From Bacteroidetes bacterium UBA4416 (GTDB lineage Bacteria; Bacteroidota; Bacteroidia; B-17B0; Aurantibacillaceae), in the NCBI GenBank assembly GCA_002390745.1, contig DGQK01000063.1, positions 34,107-98,106 of the forward strand: a DNA stretch of 64,000 nucleotides. Reading direction: 5' to 3'. Below the pieces are notes generated by a model, which did no database searches, was not told the origin of the DNA, and saw nothing but the letters and a program-made list of their open reading frames with translations. Shown here piece by piece: positions 17,185 to 25,740 of this stretch; positions within the stretch are counted from its first letter, which is position 1, and the number at the start of each line of letters is the position of its first letter. A program made the position numbers and the translations under genes.

Positions 17185-18345
17185 ATGCGCTTTTTCATTG
17201 GTTTTCTGTTGCTTTCTTTCCGGGCTTTTTCTCAAAACAGTGCGATCATCGTGGATGAAAGGAATAAAGACATCGGCAGCCAGGAAAACATTTATAAGGT
17301 GCGCGCCGATTATGTGATCCAGAATACGCTGGCGAAAAACCTCTACCTGCTGCGCGCCGACGCGGAGAAAGGCATCACGGTCCGGGCTTCCAAAAAAACA
17401 ATGAAGCCCAATGATACCACGCTCATTGTCGTGGAATTTATTCCTGAGGCCACCGGGAAATTCAGCAAGCCTGTCAATCTTATCACAAGCGCCGAGGGGC
17501 AGCCGTTTCAACTGAGCTTATCGGGTACCATCAAATCCATTAAAACCGACGACAAAACCGCCTGCTTCTACTTTGGCAGGCCCAACCGTGCCGGCGTAAA
17601 GGAAACGCCGCCGATAGTGGTGTATGAAGATCATCCAAAACGGGACAACTCCAATAAGATCCCGGACAATACCGTGGCCGTTAATACGCCGAAGGTCACG
17701 CCGGAACCCATCATCCACGAAACGGAAAAGAAGCCGGCCGAAGCCACTAAGCCACAACCGATAAAAGACGAAAGTGTCCTTAGCCCGGAACTTTACAAGC
17801 CCAACAACATTGTGTTCCTGGTTGATGTATCGAGCTCGATGAAAGACTCTACGAAGTTGGGAGTTCTTCAATATTCCATAAACTATTTAATTGAAAACCT
17901 GCGCCCGACAGATCGCGTAACGCTGATTTCCTACGCCGATTCCGTCAAGGTTCTGAAAGAGGGGCTGAGCGGCAATAACAAGGAAGAGTTGAGTGAAGCG
18001 GTGAGAAAGCTTAAGGCCCGCGGCCTTACCAAAGGCAATAAGGCTATTTTATTCAGCCTCGATAAAGCTTTACAGCATTACATCAGCGGAGGTAATAACC
18101 AGATCATCCTGGCTACTGACGGCAAGTTCAGGTTCTACAGCGAAGATCAGCAAAAGTTCAGGTCTAAACAGGGCGATAAGCAGGTGTTGCTTTCTACTAT
18201 TGCCTTTGGCGATGATAAGGATGCGATGAGCAACCTGAAGGATATCGCCTCCATTGGAAACGGGAATTTCATTCATATCAAGTCGAAGAACAAAGCCAAA
18301 GACCAACTATTGAATGAGATCAAAGAACACAGTTTGATCCGTTAA
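17185..18345 (+). CDS. Exported VWA-domain protein with an N-terminal DUF1573-like domain
   Basis: The 386-residue protein has a signal peptide (MRFFIGFLLLSFRAFSQ). Residues ~35-117 form an Ig-like module resembling DUF1573 (MKPNDTTLIVVEFIPEATGKF). A Pro/Lys/Thr-rich linker follows (~140-200), then a von Willebrand factor A domain. The MIDAS motif D214-V-S216-S-S218-M is intact and ILATDG supplies a later metal ligand. Such proteins bind protein partners via a divalent metal in the periplasm or at the surface. It lies 38 bp after the fusion gene on the same strand, so they may be co-transcribed. Confidence 0.8.
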   Translation: MRFFIGFLLLSFRAFSQNSAIIVDERNKDIGSQENIYKVRADYVIQNTLAKNLYLLRADAEKGITVRASKKTMKPNDTTLIVVEFIPEATGKFSKPVNLITSAEGQPFQLSLSGTIKSIKTDDKTACFYFGRPNRAGVKETPPIVVYEDHPKRDNSNKIPDNTVAVNTPKVTPEPIIHETEKKPAEATKPQPIKDESVLSPELYKPNNIVFLVDVSSSMKDSTKLGVLQYSINYLIENLRPTDRVTLISYADSVKVLKEGLSGNNKEELSEAVRKLKARGLTKGNKAILFSLDKALQHYISGGNNQIILATDGKFRFYSEDQQKFRSKQGDKQVLLSTIAFGDDKDAMSNLKDIASIGNGNFIHIKSKNKAKDQLLNEIKEHSLIR

Positions 18346-18550
18346 TGGCTGTTTTCAACACCTGTTCCGGTTTCAACTTTAGGAATTTTCTCTGAAAGGC
18401 TATGGGCATACCCAGGATTTTCCGACAGATAATCATTCGTCGCATAGCGGCTGCTAAGTCATTTTCGCTGGCCGGCAGTGAAAATTCTGCCCTTGATTTT
18501 AAGGTCCTTTTAAGCCCGGTTCCAAATTTAGTTAAAGCCGGAATTTTGTG

Positions 18551-18580
18551 TTGGCATATTCAAATTTTAGTTTACATTTG
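18551..18580 (+). promoter_or_regulatory. Bacteroidota-type promoter of the small secreted protein gene
   Basis: TTG at 18551-18553, a 19-bp spacer, and TACATTTG at 18573-18580 match the -33/-7 consensus (TTG, TAnnTTTG) exactly. The ATG follows 12 bp after the -7 box, so the leader would be very short. Confidence 0.65.
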
Positions 18581-18591
18581 TTTCCGGCTTT

Positions 18592-18948
18592 ATGAAATTC
18601 TGCAAAACCACATATCTTTCTTTACTGTTCCTGTTTTGCTTTACCGCTTCATTCAGCGTTAATACCTTACAAAATCTCCGTACACCCCTTCATAAGGCCG
18701 ATGCCTCACACAGCAAGTCCCATGCGGTTTCCACCAAAGAAGAGAGTACGTCTTCGGGCACTAACTTACTTCTCGAAAAGAACGAGAATGAAAGTGAAAA
18801 AAGCCTGCTTGTTCAATCCTTCTTATTGCCATTCTTTGGGTCCCTTTTCCATATCGGAAACGTTCAGCCAATCGTTTATTCTGCCCCACCTCTGGCAGAA
18901 AAACACACGAACCCTATCTACATAGAAGTTCGCAATTTTCGCATTTGA
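18592..18948 (+). CDS. Small exported protein of unknown function
   Basis: The 118-residue protein has a signal peptide (TTYLSLLFLFCFTASFS), then a Ser/Lys/Glu-rich hydrophilic stretch with many charged residues. A hydrophobic segment SLLVQSFLLPFFGSLFHIG and the tail NPIYIEVRNFRI close it. I do not recognise a domain. The strong promoter upstream and signal peptide support a real gene. It is monocistronic: the next plus-strand gene is almost 400 bp away. Confidence 0.65.
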   Translation: MKFCKTTYLSLLFLFCFTASFSVNTLQNLRTPLHKADASHSKSHAVSTKEESTSSGTNLLLEKNENESEKSLLVQSFLLPFFGSLFHIGNVQPIVYSAPPLAEKHTNPIYIEVRNFRI

Positions 18949-19059
18949 TTCTTTTTAACCTGCCGCATGTTCATGTGGTGGTACCGGTCTGAGCCAGTGT
19001 TTTCAAACAGTGCCTGTCATACGAACCTGAATCGGCTAAGGGCACTCATTTTCTGAACG

Positions 19060-19287
19060 TCATTTAAAAAGATTAACCCACACTAACATGTTCAAGGCAC
19101 CCGATACGCTGCGATTTTGAAACTGAGCCAGGCTCAAAACACCCTTGCCGGGTCCCGGCTGATTTTGGTATTTTATTTCATAGTTTTTTACCTTAATTAA
19201 GCCGGGGCTTTGGCAAGACCATTTCAAAAGCACATTGTTATTAAGATCTGTAAATTCCTGCAGGCTGATGCTCTTCTTTCGATACAT
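19060..19287 (-). pseudogene. Possible fibronectin-III-like remnant in a 390-bp gap
   Basis: The region 18949-19339 has no convincing gene. A 75-codon minus-strand frame encodes a segment resembling FN3 strands (NNVLLKWSC, then VKNYEIKY). It lacks a signal peptide and any complete domain, and it points toward the small secreted protein gene. It may be a decayed end of a secreted protein, or chance. Nothing else was seen in this gap. Confidence 0.2.
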
Positions 19288-19339
19288 TTAGGCAGTTTAA
19301 CGCAACGGCAGCTCATCAGCTGCTGTTGGTAAAAAATAC

Positions 19340-20734
19340 ATGATGAACCATTTTACACCTGCATTCATCCTGGGAGCGTTCTTGTCCTTAGGCATTTCTA
19401 CAGTATCCGCACAAAGTACCCCAACACCCGGCCAACGTTTTAAAGACGGCCTCAAAATATACCTGAGCGACGACAGTACCCGCTATGTGCAGGGTACCGG
19501 GCTTTCGCAAATATGGCTGAGGTACAACGACAATAATCCCGGCTCCACGGTTTCGGGCACCCCAAAAAAAGACGCTTTCGATGTAGGCCTGCGACGAGTA
19601 CGTTTCCAGGTGATGGGACAGGTCACCAAAAAGATCTTTTTCTACACCCAGTTCGGGCTTAACAATGTGAACAGTATTTCTGCCCGTAAGCCGGGGCTTT
19701 TTCTTCATGATGTCACCGCCGAGTATAACGTTTATGACAAGTATATAACGCTGGGAGCCGGCCTGAGCGGCTGGAACGGAACAGCACGTTATACTTCTTC
19801 CGCAGTAGGAAGCATACTCGGGATGGACCTGCCTACCATTGAGGAACCTACCAATGATGTGAACGACCAGTTCGTGCGCCGGATGGGTGTGTATGCCAAA
19901 GGGCAGATCGGAAGGCTGGATTACCGCGTTTCTGCTGCCAATCCATTTCCGGTGCAAACATCTGCTACAGCTCCCGGGGGCGCGGCCATTGCGCCTTTGA
20001 GCGGAACCAATACTGCGGCCTACTCTACCGAAGCGCCCGATATCATTTACCAGGGTTATGTGAAATGGCAGTTCCTTGATCGGGAAAGCAACCTTCTGCC
20101 CTATAGCGCGGGCTCCTACCTGGGAAAAAAACGGGTACTGAATATCGGAGGGGGCTTTGCGCATCAGAACAATGCCATGTGGTACAGACAGCCGGATCCT
20201 GCTGCCCCGGGGGGGATCGATACGGTTTCTACTCCCTTGCAGCAATTTGCCTTCGACGTGTTTTACGACTCCTACCTCGACAAGGATAAGCAAAATGCCG
20301 TAACTGCCTACGCTGCTTTCCTGCACTATGATTTTGGCCCGAACTATATCCGCAATGCCGGCCCTATGAACGTTGCCAATGGCACCAATGCATCGGCAAG
20401 CTTCAACGGGCCCGGAAACGCAGTGCCCCTCATCGGCACCGGGCAGGTGGTGTATGCACAGGCAGCTTACCTGTTCCGAAAGGACCTGTTTGGCAAAAAC
20501 GGCACCCTGCAACCCTATGCCTCCGGAAGCTATGCCAGTTATGAAAAATTAAAGGATCCTGTGCTTATCTGCAACCTGGGACTTAACTGGATCATGGCAG
20601 GGCAAAACTCGAAACTATCCCTGGATTTCCAGAGCCGCCCGGTGTTCAACACCAATGTTCTCACAGGCGATATTTCGGAAACCAGATCTGCCCGCAGGGG
20701 GCAGCTTGTGTTGCAATACCAGATTGCATTTTAA
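19340..20734 (+). CDS. Outer-membrane porin (phosphate-selective O/P-like beta barrel)
   Basis: The 464-residue protein has a signal peptide ending STVSAQ and then alternating amphipathic strands throughout. The early segment with QIWLRYNDNNPG and DVGLRRVRFQVMGQVTKKIFFYTQFG resembles OprO/OprP-type porins of Bacteroidota. The last residues (GQLVLQYQIAF) end in Phe, as expected for BAM-inserted barrels. ATG-ATG at the start leaves a one-codon ambiguity. It is followed 73 bp later by a second porin, so the two may form an uptake pair. The transported anion is unknown. Confidence 0.8.
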   Translation: MMNHFTPAFILGAFLSLGISTVSAQSTPTPGQRFKDGLKIYLSDDSTRYVQGTGLSQIWLRYNDNNPGSTVSGTPKKDAFDVGLRRVRFQVMGQVTKKIFFYTQFGLNNVNSISARKPGLFLHDVTAEYNVYDKYITLGAGLSGWNGTARYTSSAVGSILGMDLPTIEEPTNDVNDQFVRRMGVYAKGQIGRLDYRVSAANPFPVQTSATAPGGAAIAPLSGTNTAAYSTEAPDIIYQGYVKWQFLDRESNLLPYSAGSYLGKKRVLNIGGGFAHQNNAMWYRQPDPAAPGGIDTVSTPLQQFAFDVFYDSYLDKDKQNAVTAYAAFLHYDFGPNYIRNAGPMNVANGTNASASFNGPGNAVPLIGTGQVVYAQAAYLFRKDLFGKNGTLQPYASGSYASYEKLKDPVLICNLGLNWIMAGQNSKLSLDFQSRPVFNTNVLTGDISETRSARRGQLVLQYQIAF

Positions 20735-20807
20735 CGAACATCATGGCGCGTAGTTTACTGTAATATTCCCCGATGCCCTCTGATATGAATACAGAATCTA
20801 TAAGCTG

Positions 20808-22151
20808 ATGATAAAATCACATGTGATATGGTCATGCCTCCTTTACTGCGGCATGTGTAAAGCCCAGGACTCCACTCGCCAAAAAGAAAAATGGTTCACC
20901 CTGCATGCCCAGGAAACTACCGTAAGCCAGTTCAGGCCTGCATTTCACGCCCTCTATACCGGAGATCACAGCCAGCTACCGGAGCAGCAATGGGCAACAA
21001 CACTCACCAGTACGCTTTTTACAGGCTTCCGTCTATGGCGCCATGCGAAAGTGATCGTTAATCCTGAGATTGCCGGTGGCTCTGGTTTATCTTCGGCATA
21101 CGGCATAGCGGCTTTCACCAATGGCGAAGCGTTCCGGGTAGGAAGCCCTGAACCGAAGGTTTACATAGCGCGGGCCTATTTCCATCAGATTTTTGCCTTA
21201 GGAAAAACAAGGCTGCTGGAGGAGGATGCCGAAAACAGGATCCGGAAGTATGTTCCCGAAACCTACCTGTCGTTGATCGCGGGAAAGGTTTCCATGGCCG
21301 ATTTCTTCGATAATAACACGTATTCTCATGACCCGCGTACCCAATTTCTCAGCTGGGGGCTGATGAGCAACGGGGCCTGGGATTATCCCGCCAACACGCG
21401 GGGCTACATCCCGGCCGTCATTCTTGAGTTCGTGGGCAAACGCTGGGAAGCCAGATATGCCATCAGCATGATGCCTGCCACCGCCAACGGCAACATGATG
21501 GATCAGCACATCGGTAAAGCCAATGCGAGCACCGCGGAACTTAAATACAAATACAGGCTGGCCGGGAGAAATGGAAAAATAAGTGCACTCGCATTTTACA
21601 ATACGGCTTTTATGGGAAGCTATACGGCTCCCAATCTCATCAGCACTCCCGACACAAGCAATCCCAACTTTATCGTCAATACCTACGACATCAGTGCCAG
21701 CAGGCAATACGGCCGAAGTAAGTATGGGGCCGGAGTCAACCTGGAGCAAAGTATAACGGATGATATTGGCGTATTTGCCAGGGCATCGTGGAACGACGGA
21801 AAAAATGAAACCTGGTGCTTTACGGAAATAGACAGGGCTTTCAGCATAGGAGCCAGCATTAAAGGTAACCGCTGGAAACGCGGCGATGATGTGCTGGGCT
21901 TTGCATATTGTGTTTCCGGGCTTTCCAACGAGCATGCGGCTTACCTTTCAAAAGGCGGACTGGGCTTTATTATTGGCGATGGCGCCTTGAACTACCGGCC
22001 CGAGAACCTGTTGGAAACCTATTATAGCCTAAGCCTTCTGAATGGCCGGTTCATTCCTTCTTTCACCTACCAGCTCATCGTGAACCCGGCCTACAATAGC
22101 GACAGGGGACCAATTCAGGTCTTGTCGCTGAGGCTTCATCTCGCTATATAA
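20808..22151 (+). CDS. Carbohydrate porin (OprB-like) family protein
   Basis: The 447-residue outer-membrane barrel has a short signal peptide (MIKSHVIWSCLLYCGMCKAQ). The signature start of the mature protein (WFTLHAQETTVSQFRPAFHALYTG) matches Bacteroidota carbohydrate porins. Aromatic-rich strands continue to the C terminus (QVLSLRLHLAI). It probably supports passive uptake across the outer membrane. It is in tandem with the preceding porin, and no cognate permease or glycoside hydrolase lies nearby. Confidence 0.8.
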   Translation: MIKSHVIWSCLLYCGMCKAQDSTRQKEKWFTLHAQETTVSQFRPAFHALYTGDHSQLPEQQWATTLTSTLFTGFRLWRHAKVIVNPEIAGGSGLSSAYGIAAFTNGEAFRVGSPEPKVYIARAYFHQIFALGKTRLLEEDAENRIRKYVPETYLSLIAGKVSMADFFDNNTYSHDPRTQFLSWGLMSNGAWDYPANTRGYIPAVILEFVGKRWEARYAISMMPATANGNMMDQHIGKANASTAELKYKYRLAGRNGKISALAFYNTAFMGSYTAPNLISTPDTSNPNFIVNTYDISASRQYGRSKYGAGVNLEQSITDDIGVFARASWNDGKNETWCFTEIDRAFSIGASIKGNRWKRGDDVLGFAYCVSGLSNEHAAYLSKGGLGFIIGDGALNYRPENLLETYYSLSLLNGRFIPSFTYQLIVNPAYNSDRGPIQVLSLRLHLAI

Positions 22152-22205
22152 AGTTTCCTGTGTGCTAAAAAATCAGATTCATTAGTTTTTCCGGCTCAAA
22201 AAAAT

Positions 22206-22213
22206 TATATTTG
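22206..22213 (+). promoter_or_regulatory. -7 element of the T9SS cargo gene
   Basis: TATATTTG is a perfect TAnnTTTG box 24 bp before the ATG at 22238. The surrounding word ATTATATTTGAATA recurs at the promoter of the small membrane protein near 29960. A clear -33 TTG is not visible at the expected distance. Confidence 0.55.
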
Positions 22214-22237
22214 AATAAACCTTTAACAACCAGATAC

Positions 22238-23275
22238 ATGAAAAAAATCTACTTACTTGCTTTTTCTTTTATGGCCATCTCGCAGGTGAATGCTCAGATT
22301 ACACTGACCAAAGCGTTCAATGAGCCTGTGATTGGCGAGACTTACGACACCAAGGACCTGGACACCTCCATTGTTCTGCCGATGGCCCTTTCCGGAACTA
22401 ATGTCACCTGGAATATAGACGGTTTGAGCGAAACCGGAGGCCTGACGACAAACAATTTCATTGATCCTTCAACAGATGCCAATGCGTCTAATTTTCCCGG
22501 TACAACGATCGTGCAGTCTGATGGCAACACCAGCTCATATTTCAAATCCAGCGCCAACCTGTACGAGTTGTTAGGCCTCGACGCGGGCATGTTTGTGCTG
22601 AATTACAACACCAACGCGGCCACCGTAGCGAACTACCCGATCTCTTTCGGTTACGTGAATAACGATACAGGCGCGGGCGCTGTGACTGCCAGCACCTTAA
22701 CCGGAACTTTTGCCAGCACCATCAATACAACCGCCGACGGAACAGGAACACTGAATTTCAACAGCGGTGCTGCCAACTACACCAATTGCCTCCGCATCAA
22801 AACCACTCAGCATGTTTCGTTTAGCCTGGCCAGTGGATTCATTACGGGAACCATGGACATGGTTATCTATAATTTTTACGTAGGCGGTAATAAATTCCCG
22901 CTCTTTACGGTCAATTATTCCAATATCAATGCTCCTGCAGCCGGCATCAATAACCAGAGGCAGGATCAGGTATCCTCCTTATCCGGGCTGGTATTGGGAC
23001 TTGCCGATAAAAAGCTGAATGATCTTATCTTCAAGGCTTATCCAAATCCTGCTAACAAAGAAGTATCCCTGCACTTCGTGCTCACACAAAAAGAATCTTA
23101 CACGATTGATATTGTGAATGCGTTGGGTCAGGTTGTAAAATCGATTGCAAAACCGGATTTACAGCCGGGTTTATACAATGAAGCCATCGACATCCAGGGC
23201 CTAAGCGCCGGTGTGTACCACATCCGCGTACAGGGAAAAAACGCGAGCGGTATTGAAAAGCTGATCGTAGAATAA
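22238..23275 (+). CDS. Secreted T9SS cargo protein
   Basis: The 345-residue protein starts at the ATG at 22238 (MKKIYLLAFSFMAISQVNAQ, a clean signal peptide). An upstream TTG at 22211 lies in the promoter box and is rejected. The body looks like a beta-rich domain with many Thr, Asn and Gly residues (SGTNVTWNIDG). A canonical type A sorting domain ends it: FKAYPNPANKEVSLHF, SYTIDIVNALGQVV, then SAGVYHIRV and KLIVE. Function is unknown. A strong terminator follows. Confidence 0.85.
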   Translation: MKKIYLLAFSFMAISQVNAQITLTKAFNEPVIGETYDTKDLDTSIVLPMALSGTNVTWNIDGLSETGGLTTNNFIDPSTDANASNFPGTTIVQSDGNTSSYFKSSANLYELLGLDAGMFVLNYNTNAATVANYPISFGYVNNDTGAGAVTASTLTGTFASTINTTADGTGTLNFNSGAANYTNCLRIKTTQHVSFSLASGFITGTMDMVIYNFYVGGNKFPLFTVNYSNINAPAAGINNQRQDQVSSLSGLVLGLADKKLNDLIFKAYPNPANKEVSLHFVLTQKESYTIDIVNALGQVVKSIAKPDLQPGLYNEAIDIQGLSAGVYHIRVQGKNASGIEKLIVE

Positions 23276-23300
23276 GACGAGTACCCAACAAAACATTGAA

Positions 23301-23332
23301 GAGCCTTCCTGCCAAACGGGAAGGCTTTTTTT
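23301..23332. terminator. Intrinsic terminator between the T9SS cargo gene and the convergent rRNA pseudouridine synthase gene
   Basis: GCCTTCC (23303-23309) pairs with GGAAGGC (23319-23325), with a 9-nt loop, then a seven-base T-run reaching the stop codon of the opposite gene. Confidence 0.85.
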
Positions 23333-24005
23333 ATGAAGTCAGGCTAAAGCTGCGGTATTCTCCGGGTTTCAGGTCCCCAAGCTGCACCTGATCGATCCGC
23401 AGCCTGATCAGCCTGGTAACAGTGCTCCCCAGGGCCCTGCACATCCTCCTGATCTGCCGGTTCTTGCCTTCCGTCAGGATGATCCTGAACTCGAAAGCCG
23501 AAACCTTTTCTGCAATACAAGGCCTGGTTTTACAGATCATGATGTCTACCCCTCCACGGATCTTTTCGAGGAACTCATCCGTCAGTTCGCGGTTGACTGT
23601 AACAAGGTATTCCTTTTCCTTTTCGAAGGCCGGCGACGACATGCGCTGGATGTATTTTCCATCGTTGGTGAGGATCAGCAAGCCTTCGGATTCCTTATCG
23701 AGGCGCCCCGCAAAACCCATGTGCCTCTCGAAGGAAAAAATGGTGGTGAGGTTGGCTTCTATTTCCGGGTTATGTGTGGTTTCGATGCCCCTCGGCTTGT
23801 ATAGCGCAATGTACGTAAAGGGCGTATCCGGCTTCAGGACTGTGCCGTTGTAAAGAATTTCCGAGGTCTCATCAAACTCAATATTCTCCCTAACCACCTG
23901 CCCGTTTACAACCAGGTTTCCGGAGCCAATGGCCCTTATTGCCTCCTTATTGGTAAAGCCAAGCGTATGAACAAGATAATACTTGATATTTAAGCGGAAA
24001 CTCAC
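23331..24005 (-). CDS. rluF: 23S rRNA pseudouridine synthase, RsuA/RluF family
   Basis: The 224-residue protein has an N-terminal S4-like RNA-binding region (KEAIRAIGSGNLVVNGQ) and a pseudouridine synthase domain. The catalytic motif is GR101-L-D103-KESEGLL, with YKPRGIETT before it and TEGKNRQIRRMCRALG after it. The latter is characteristic of RsuA/RluB/E/F enzymes. The RluF subgroup (U2604 of 23S rRNA) fits the order of motifs, but a different target is possible. It is convergent with the upstream T9SS gene and shares its terminator. Confidence 0.85.
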   Translation of the reverse strand: MSFRLNIKYYLVHTLGFTNKEAIRAIGSGNLVVNGQVVRENIEFDETSEILYNGTVLKPDTPFTYIALYKPRGIETTHNPEIEANLTTIFSFERHMGFAGRLDKESEGLLILTNDGKYIQRMSSPAFEKEKEYLVTVNRELTDEFLEKIRGGVDIMICKTRPCIAEKVSAFEFRIILTEGKNRQIRRMCRALGSTVTRLIRLRIDQVQLGDLKPGEYRSFSLTS

Positions 24006-24057
24006 GACAGCACAAATAAAGCGGCAATGTATCTTTTTTCCTGAAACGGCACAAATT

Positions 24058-24089
24058 TTGCCTTGTTTCCGGTTAATTTGTTAAATTTG
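24058..24089 (+). promoter_or_regulatory. Promoter of the aminouronic-acid sugar operon
   Basis: TTG (24058-24060), a 21-bp spacer, and TAAATTTG (24082-24089) match the Bacteroidota consensus exactly. The ATG of the acetyltransferase gene lies 18 bp downstream. Confidence 0.7.
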
Positions 24090-24107
24090 CTACCTTGTTT
24101 AAGAACT

Positions 24108-24686
24108 ATGGAAAAAACCTATTTTGCCCACTCCTCTGCTTTTATCGATGAAGGATGCAGCATTGGAAACGGCACAAAAATATGGCATTTCAGCCATATT
24201 ATGCCCAATTGTACAATAGGAGAGAACTGCAACATCGGGCAAAATGTCGTGATCTCGCCCGAGGTGGTTTTAGGGAAGAATGTCAAGATCCAAAACAACG
24301 TTTCCATCTATACCGGCGTTACCTGCGAAGACGATGTGTTCCTGGGTCCGTCGATGGTATTTACCAATGTCATTAATCCCCGCAGTGCAGTAAACCGCAA
24401 ATCGGAATATGCCAAAACCCGTGTGGGAAAAGGAGCCAGCATTGGCGCCAATGCTACCATCGTATGCGGGCACGATATCGGCGAATTCGCTTTTATCGGG
24501 GCCGGTGCAGTAGTTACGAAAACGGTTCCTGCCTTTGCCTTAGTGGTAGGCAACCCTTCGCGCCAGATAGGCTGGATGAGTGAATATGGCCACCGGTTGG
24601 ATTTCGCAGATGGCGTAAATGCTACCTGCCCTGAAAGCGGCCAAACCTACAAATTAGAGAACAATACTGTCAAAAGAATTTCTTAA
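24108..24686 (+). CDS. wbpD: WbpD-like UDP-sugar N-acetyltransferase
   Basis: The left-handed beta-helix acetyltransferase has 192 residues, close to P. aeruginosa WbpD. Hexapeptide repeats run through most of the chain (IGNGTKIWHFSHIMPNC, IGENCNIGQNVVI). The conserved TNVINPRSAV segment and a C-terminal GNPSRQIGWM motif are typical. WbpD acetylates the 3-amino group of UDP-GlcNAc3NA to make UDP-GlcNAc(3NAc)A for O-antigen or capsule. The start at 24108 follows a perfect promoter; an upstream TTG (24063) is rejected. It is four bases ahead of the dehydrogenase gene. Confidence 0.88.
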   Translation: MEKTYFAHSSAFIDEGCSIGNGTKIWHFSHIMPNCTIGENCNIGQNVVISPEVVLGKNVKIQNNVSIYTGVTCEDDVFLGPSMVFTNVINPRSAVNRKSEYAKTRVGKGASIGANATIVCGHDIGEFAFIGAGAVVTKTVPAFALVVGNPSRQIGWMSEYGHRLDFADGVNATCPESGQTYKLENNTVKRIS

Positions 24687-24690
24687 AAAC

Positions 24691-25722
24691 ATGTCAAAAA
24701 TTAAATTCGGAGTCGTTGGACAGGGCCATATCGGCAAGCGCCACGCGGAAATGGTACGCCGCAACCCTGATTGTGAGTTAGTGGCGATCTGCGACTCCAT
24801 GCCACAGCAGGAGCTTGGCCTTGGCGATTTCAAAGAACAGCTTTACCCCTCTGTTGAGGATATGCTCGCTGCGCATCCGGAAATAGAAGTCGTATGCGTG
24901 TGCACACCTAACGGCCTCCATGCCGAACACTCGTTGAAAGCCCTTGAAGCCGGCAAGCATGTGGTGGTGGAGAAACCCATGGCACTTAGTAAAGCAGACT
25001 GCGAGCAGGTAATCCATACGGCACTCGACCACAACAAAACGGTATTCTGCGTGATGCAGAACCGCTATTCGCCACCGAGCGTATGGCTGAAAGAGATTAC
25101 TGAAACTAAACTGCTGGGCGATATTTACATGGTGCAGCTCAACTGCTACTGGAACCGCGACGAGCGCTACTACAAGCCGGGCGGATGGAAAGGCACGCAG
25201 GTACTCGACGGAGGAACGCTTTTCACGCAGTTCTCCCACTGGATCGATATCATGTACTGGCTCTTCGGGGATATTAAAAACATCCAGGCCAAGTTTGCCG
25301 ATTTCAACCACCAACATTCCACGGCTTTTGAAGACAGCGGCTTTGTAAGCTTTGACTTCGTGAACGGCGGTATGGGAAGCATCAACTATTCGACAGCGGT
25401 GTGGGACAAGAACCTGGAGTCTTCACTGACCATTGTAGGAAGCAAAGGCAGCGTAAAAGTAGGCGGACAATACATGGACCAGATCGAGGTATGCCACATC
25501 AAAGACTACACGATGCCAAAACTGGCGGAAACCAACCCGGCTAACGATTATGGCGCTTACAAAGGATCGGCCAACAACCACCACAACGTGATCGAAAATG
25601 TGGTAGACACGATCAAAGGAAATAATAAAGTGACTACAAATGCGCTTCAGGGTATGAAAGTTGTGGATATCATCGAGAGGATCTATGCACTGAGACCTGA
25701 CAACATTTTAAAAAATAAATAA
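24691..25722 (+). CDS. wbpB: Gfo/Idh/MocA oxidoreductase, WbpB-like UDP-GlcNAcA 3-dehydrogenase
   Basis: The 343-residue protein has an N-terminal Rossmann fold (GVVGQGHIGKRHAEM) and the family motif EKPMALSKADCE with the catalytic-site Lys. A C-terminal Gfo/Idh domain follows (GGTLFTQFSHWIDIMYWLFG). WbpB oxidises C3 of UDP-GlcNAc uronic acid, with NAD recycled by 2-oxoglutarate. Its position between the acetyltransferase and the 6-dehydrogenase makes this assignment likely. The aminotransferase (WbpE) that should act between WbpB and WbpD is not in the window. Confidence 0.85.
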   Translation: MSKIKFGVVGQGHIGKRHAEMVRRNPDCELVAICDSMPQQELGLGDFKEQLYPSVEDMLAAHPEIEVVCVCTPNGLHAEHSLKALEAGKHVVVEKPMALSKADCEQVIHTALDHNKTVFCVMQNRYSPPSVWLKEITETKLLGDIYMVQLNCYWNRDERYYKPGGWKGTQVLDGGTLFTQFSHWIDIMYWLFGDIKNIQAKFADFNHQHSTAFEDSGFVSFDFVNGGMGSINYSTAVWDKNLESSLTIVGSKGSVKVGGQYMDQIEVCHIKDYTMPKLAETNPANDYGAYKGSANNHHNVIENVVDTIKGNNKVTTNALQGMKVVDIIERIYALRPDNILKNK

Positions 25723-25740
25723 CAGTATCCAAAAGAGTTT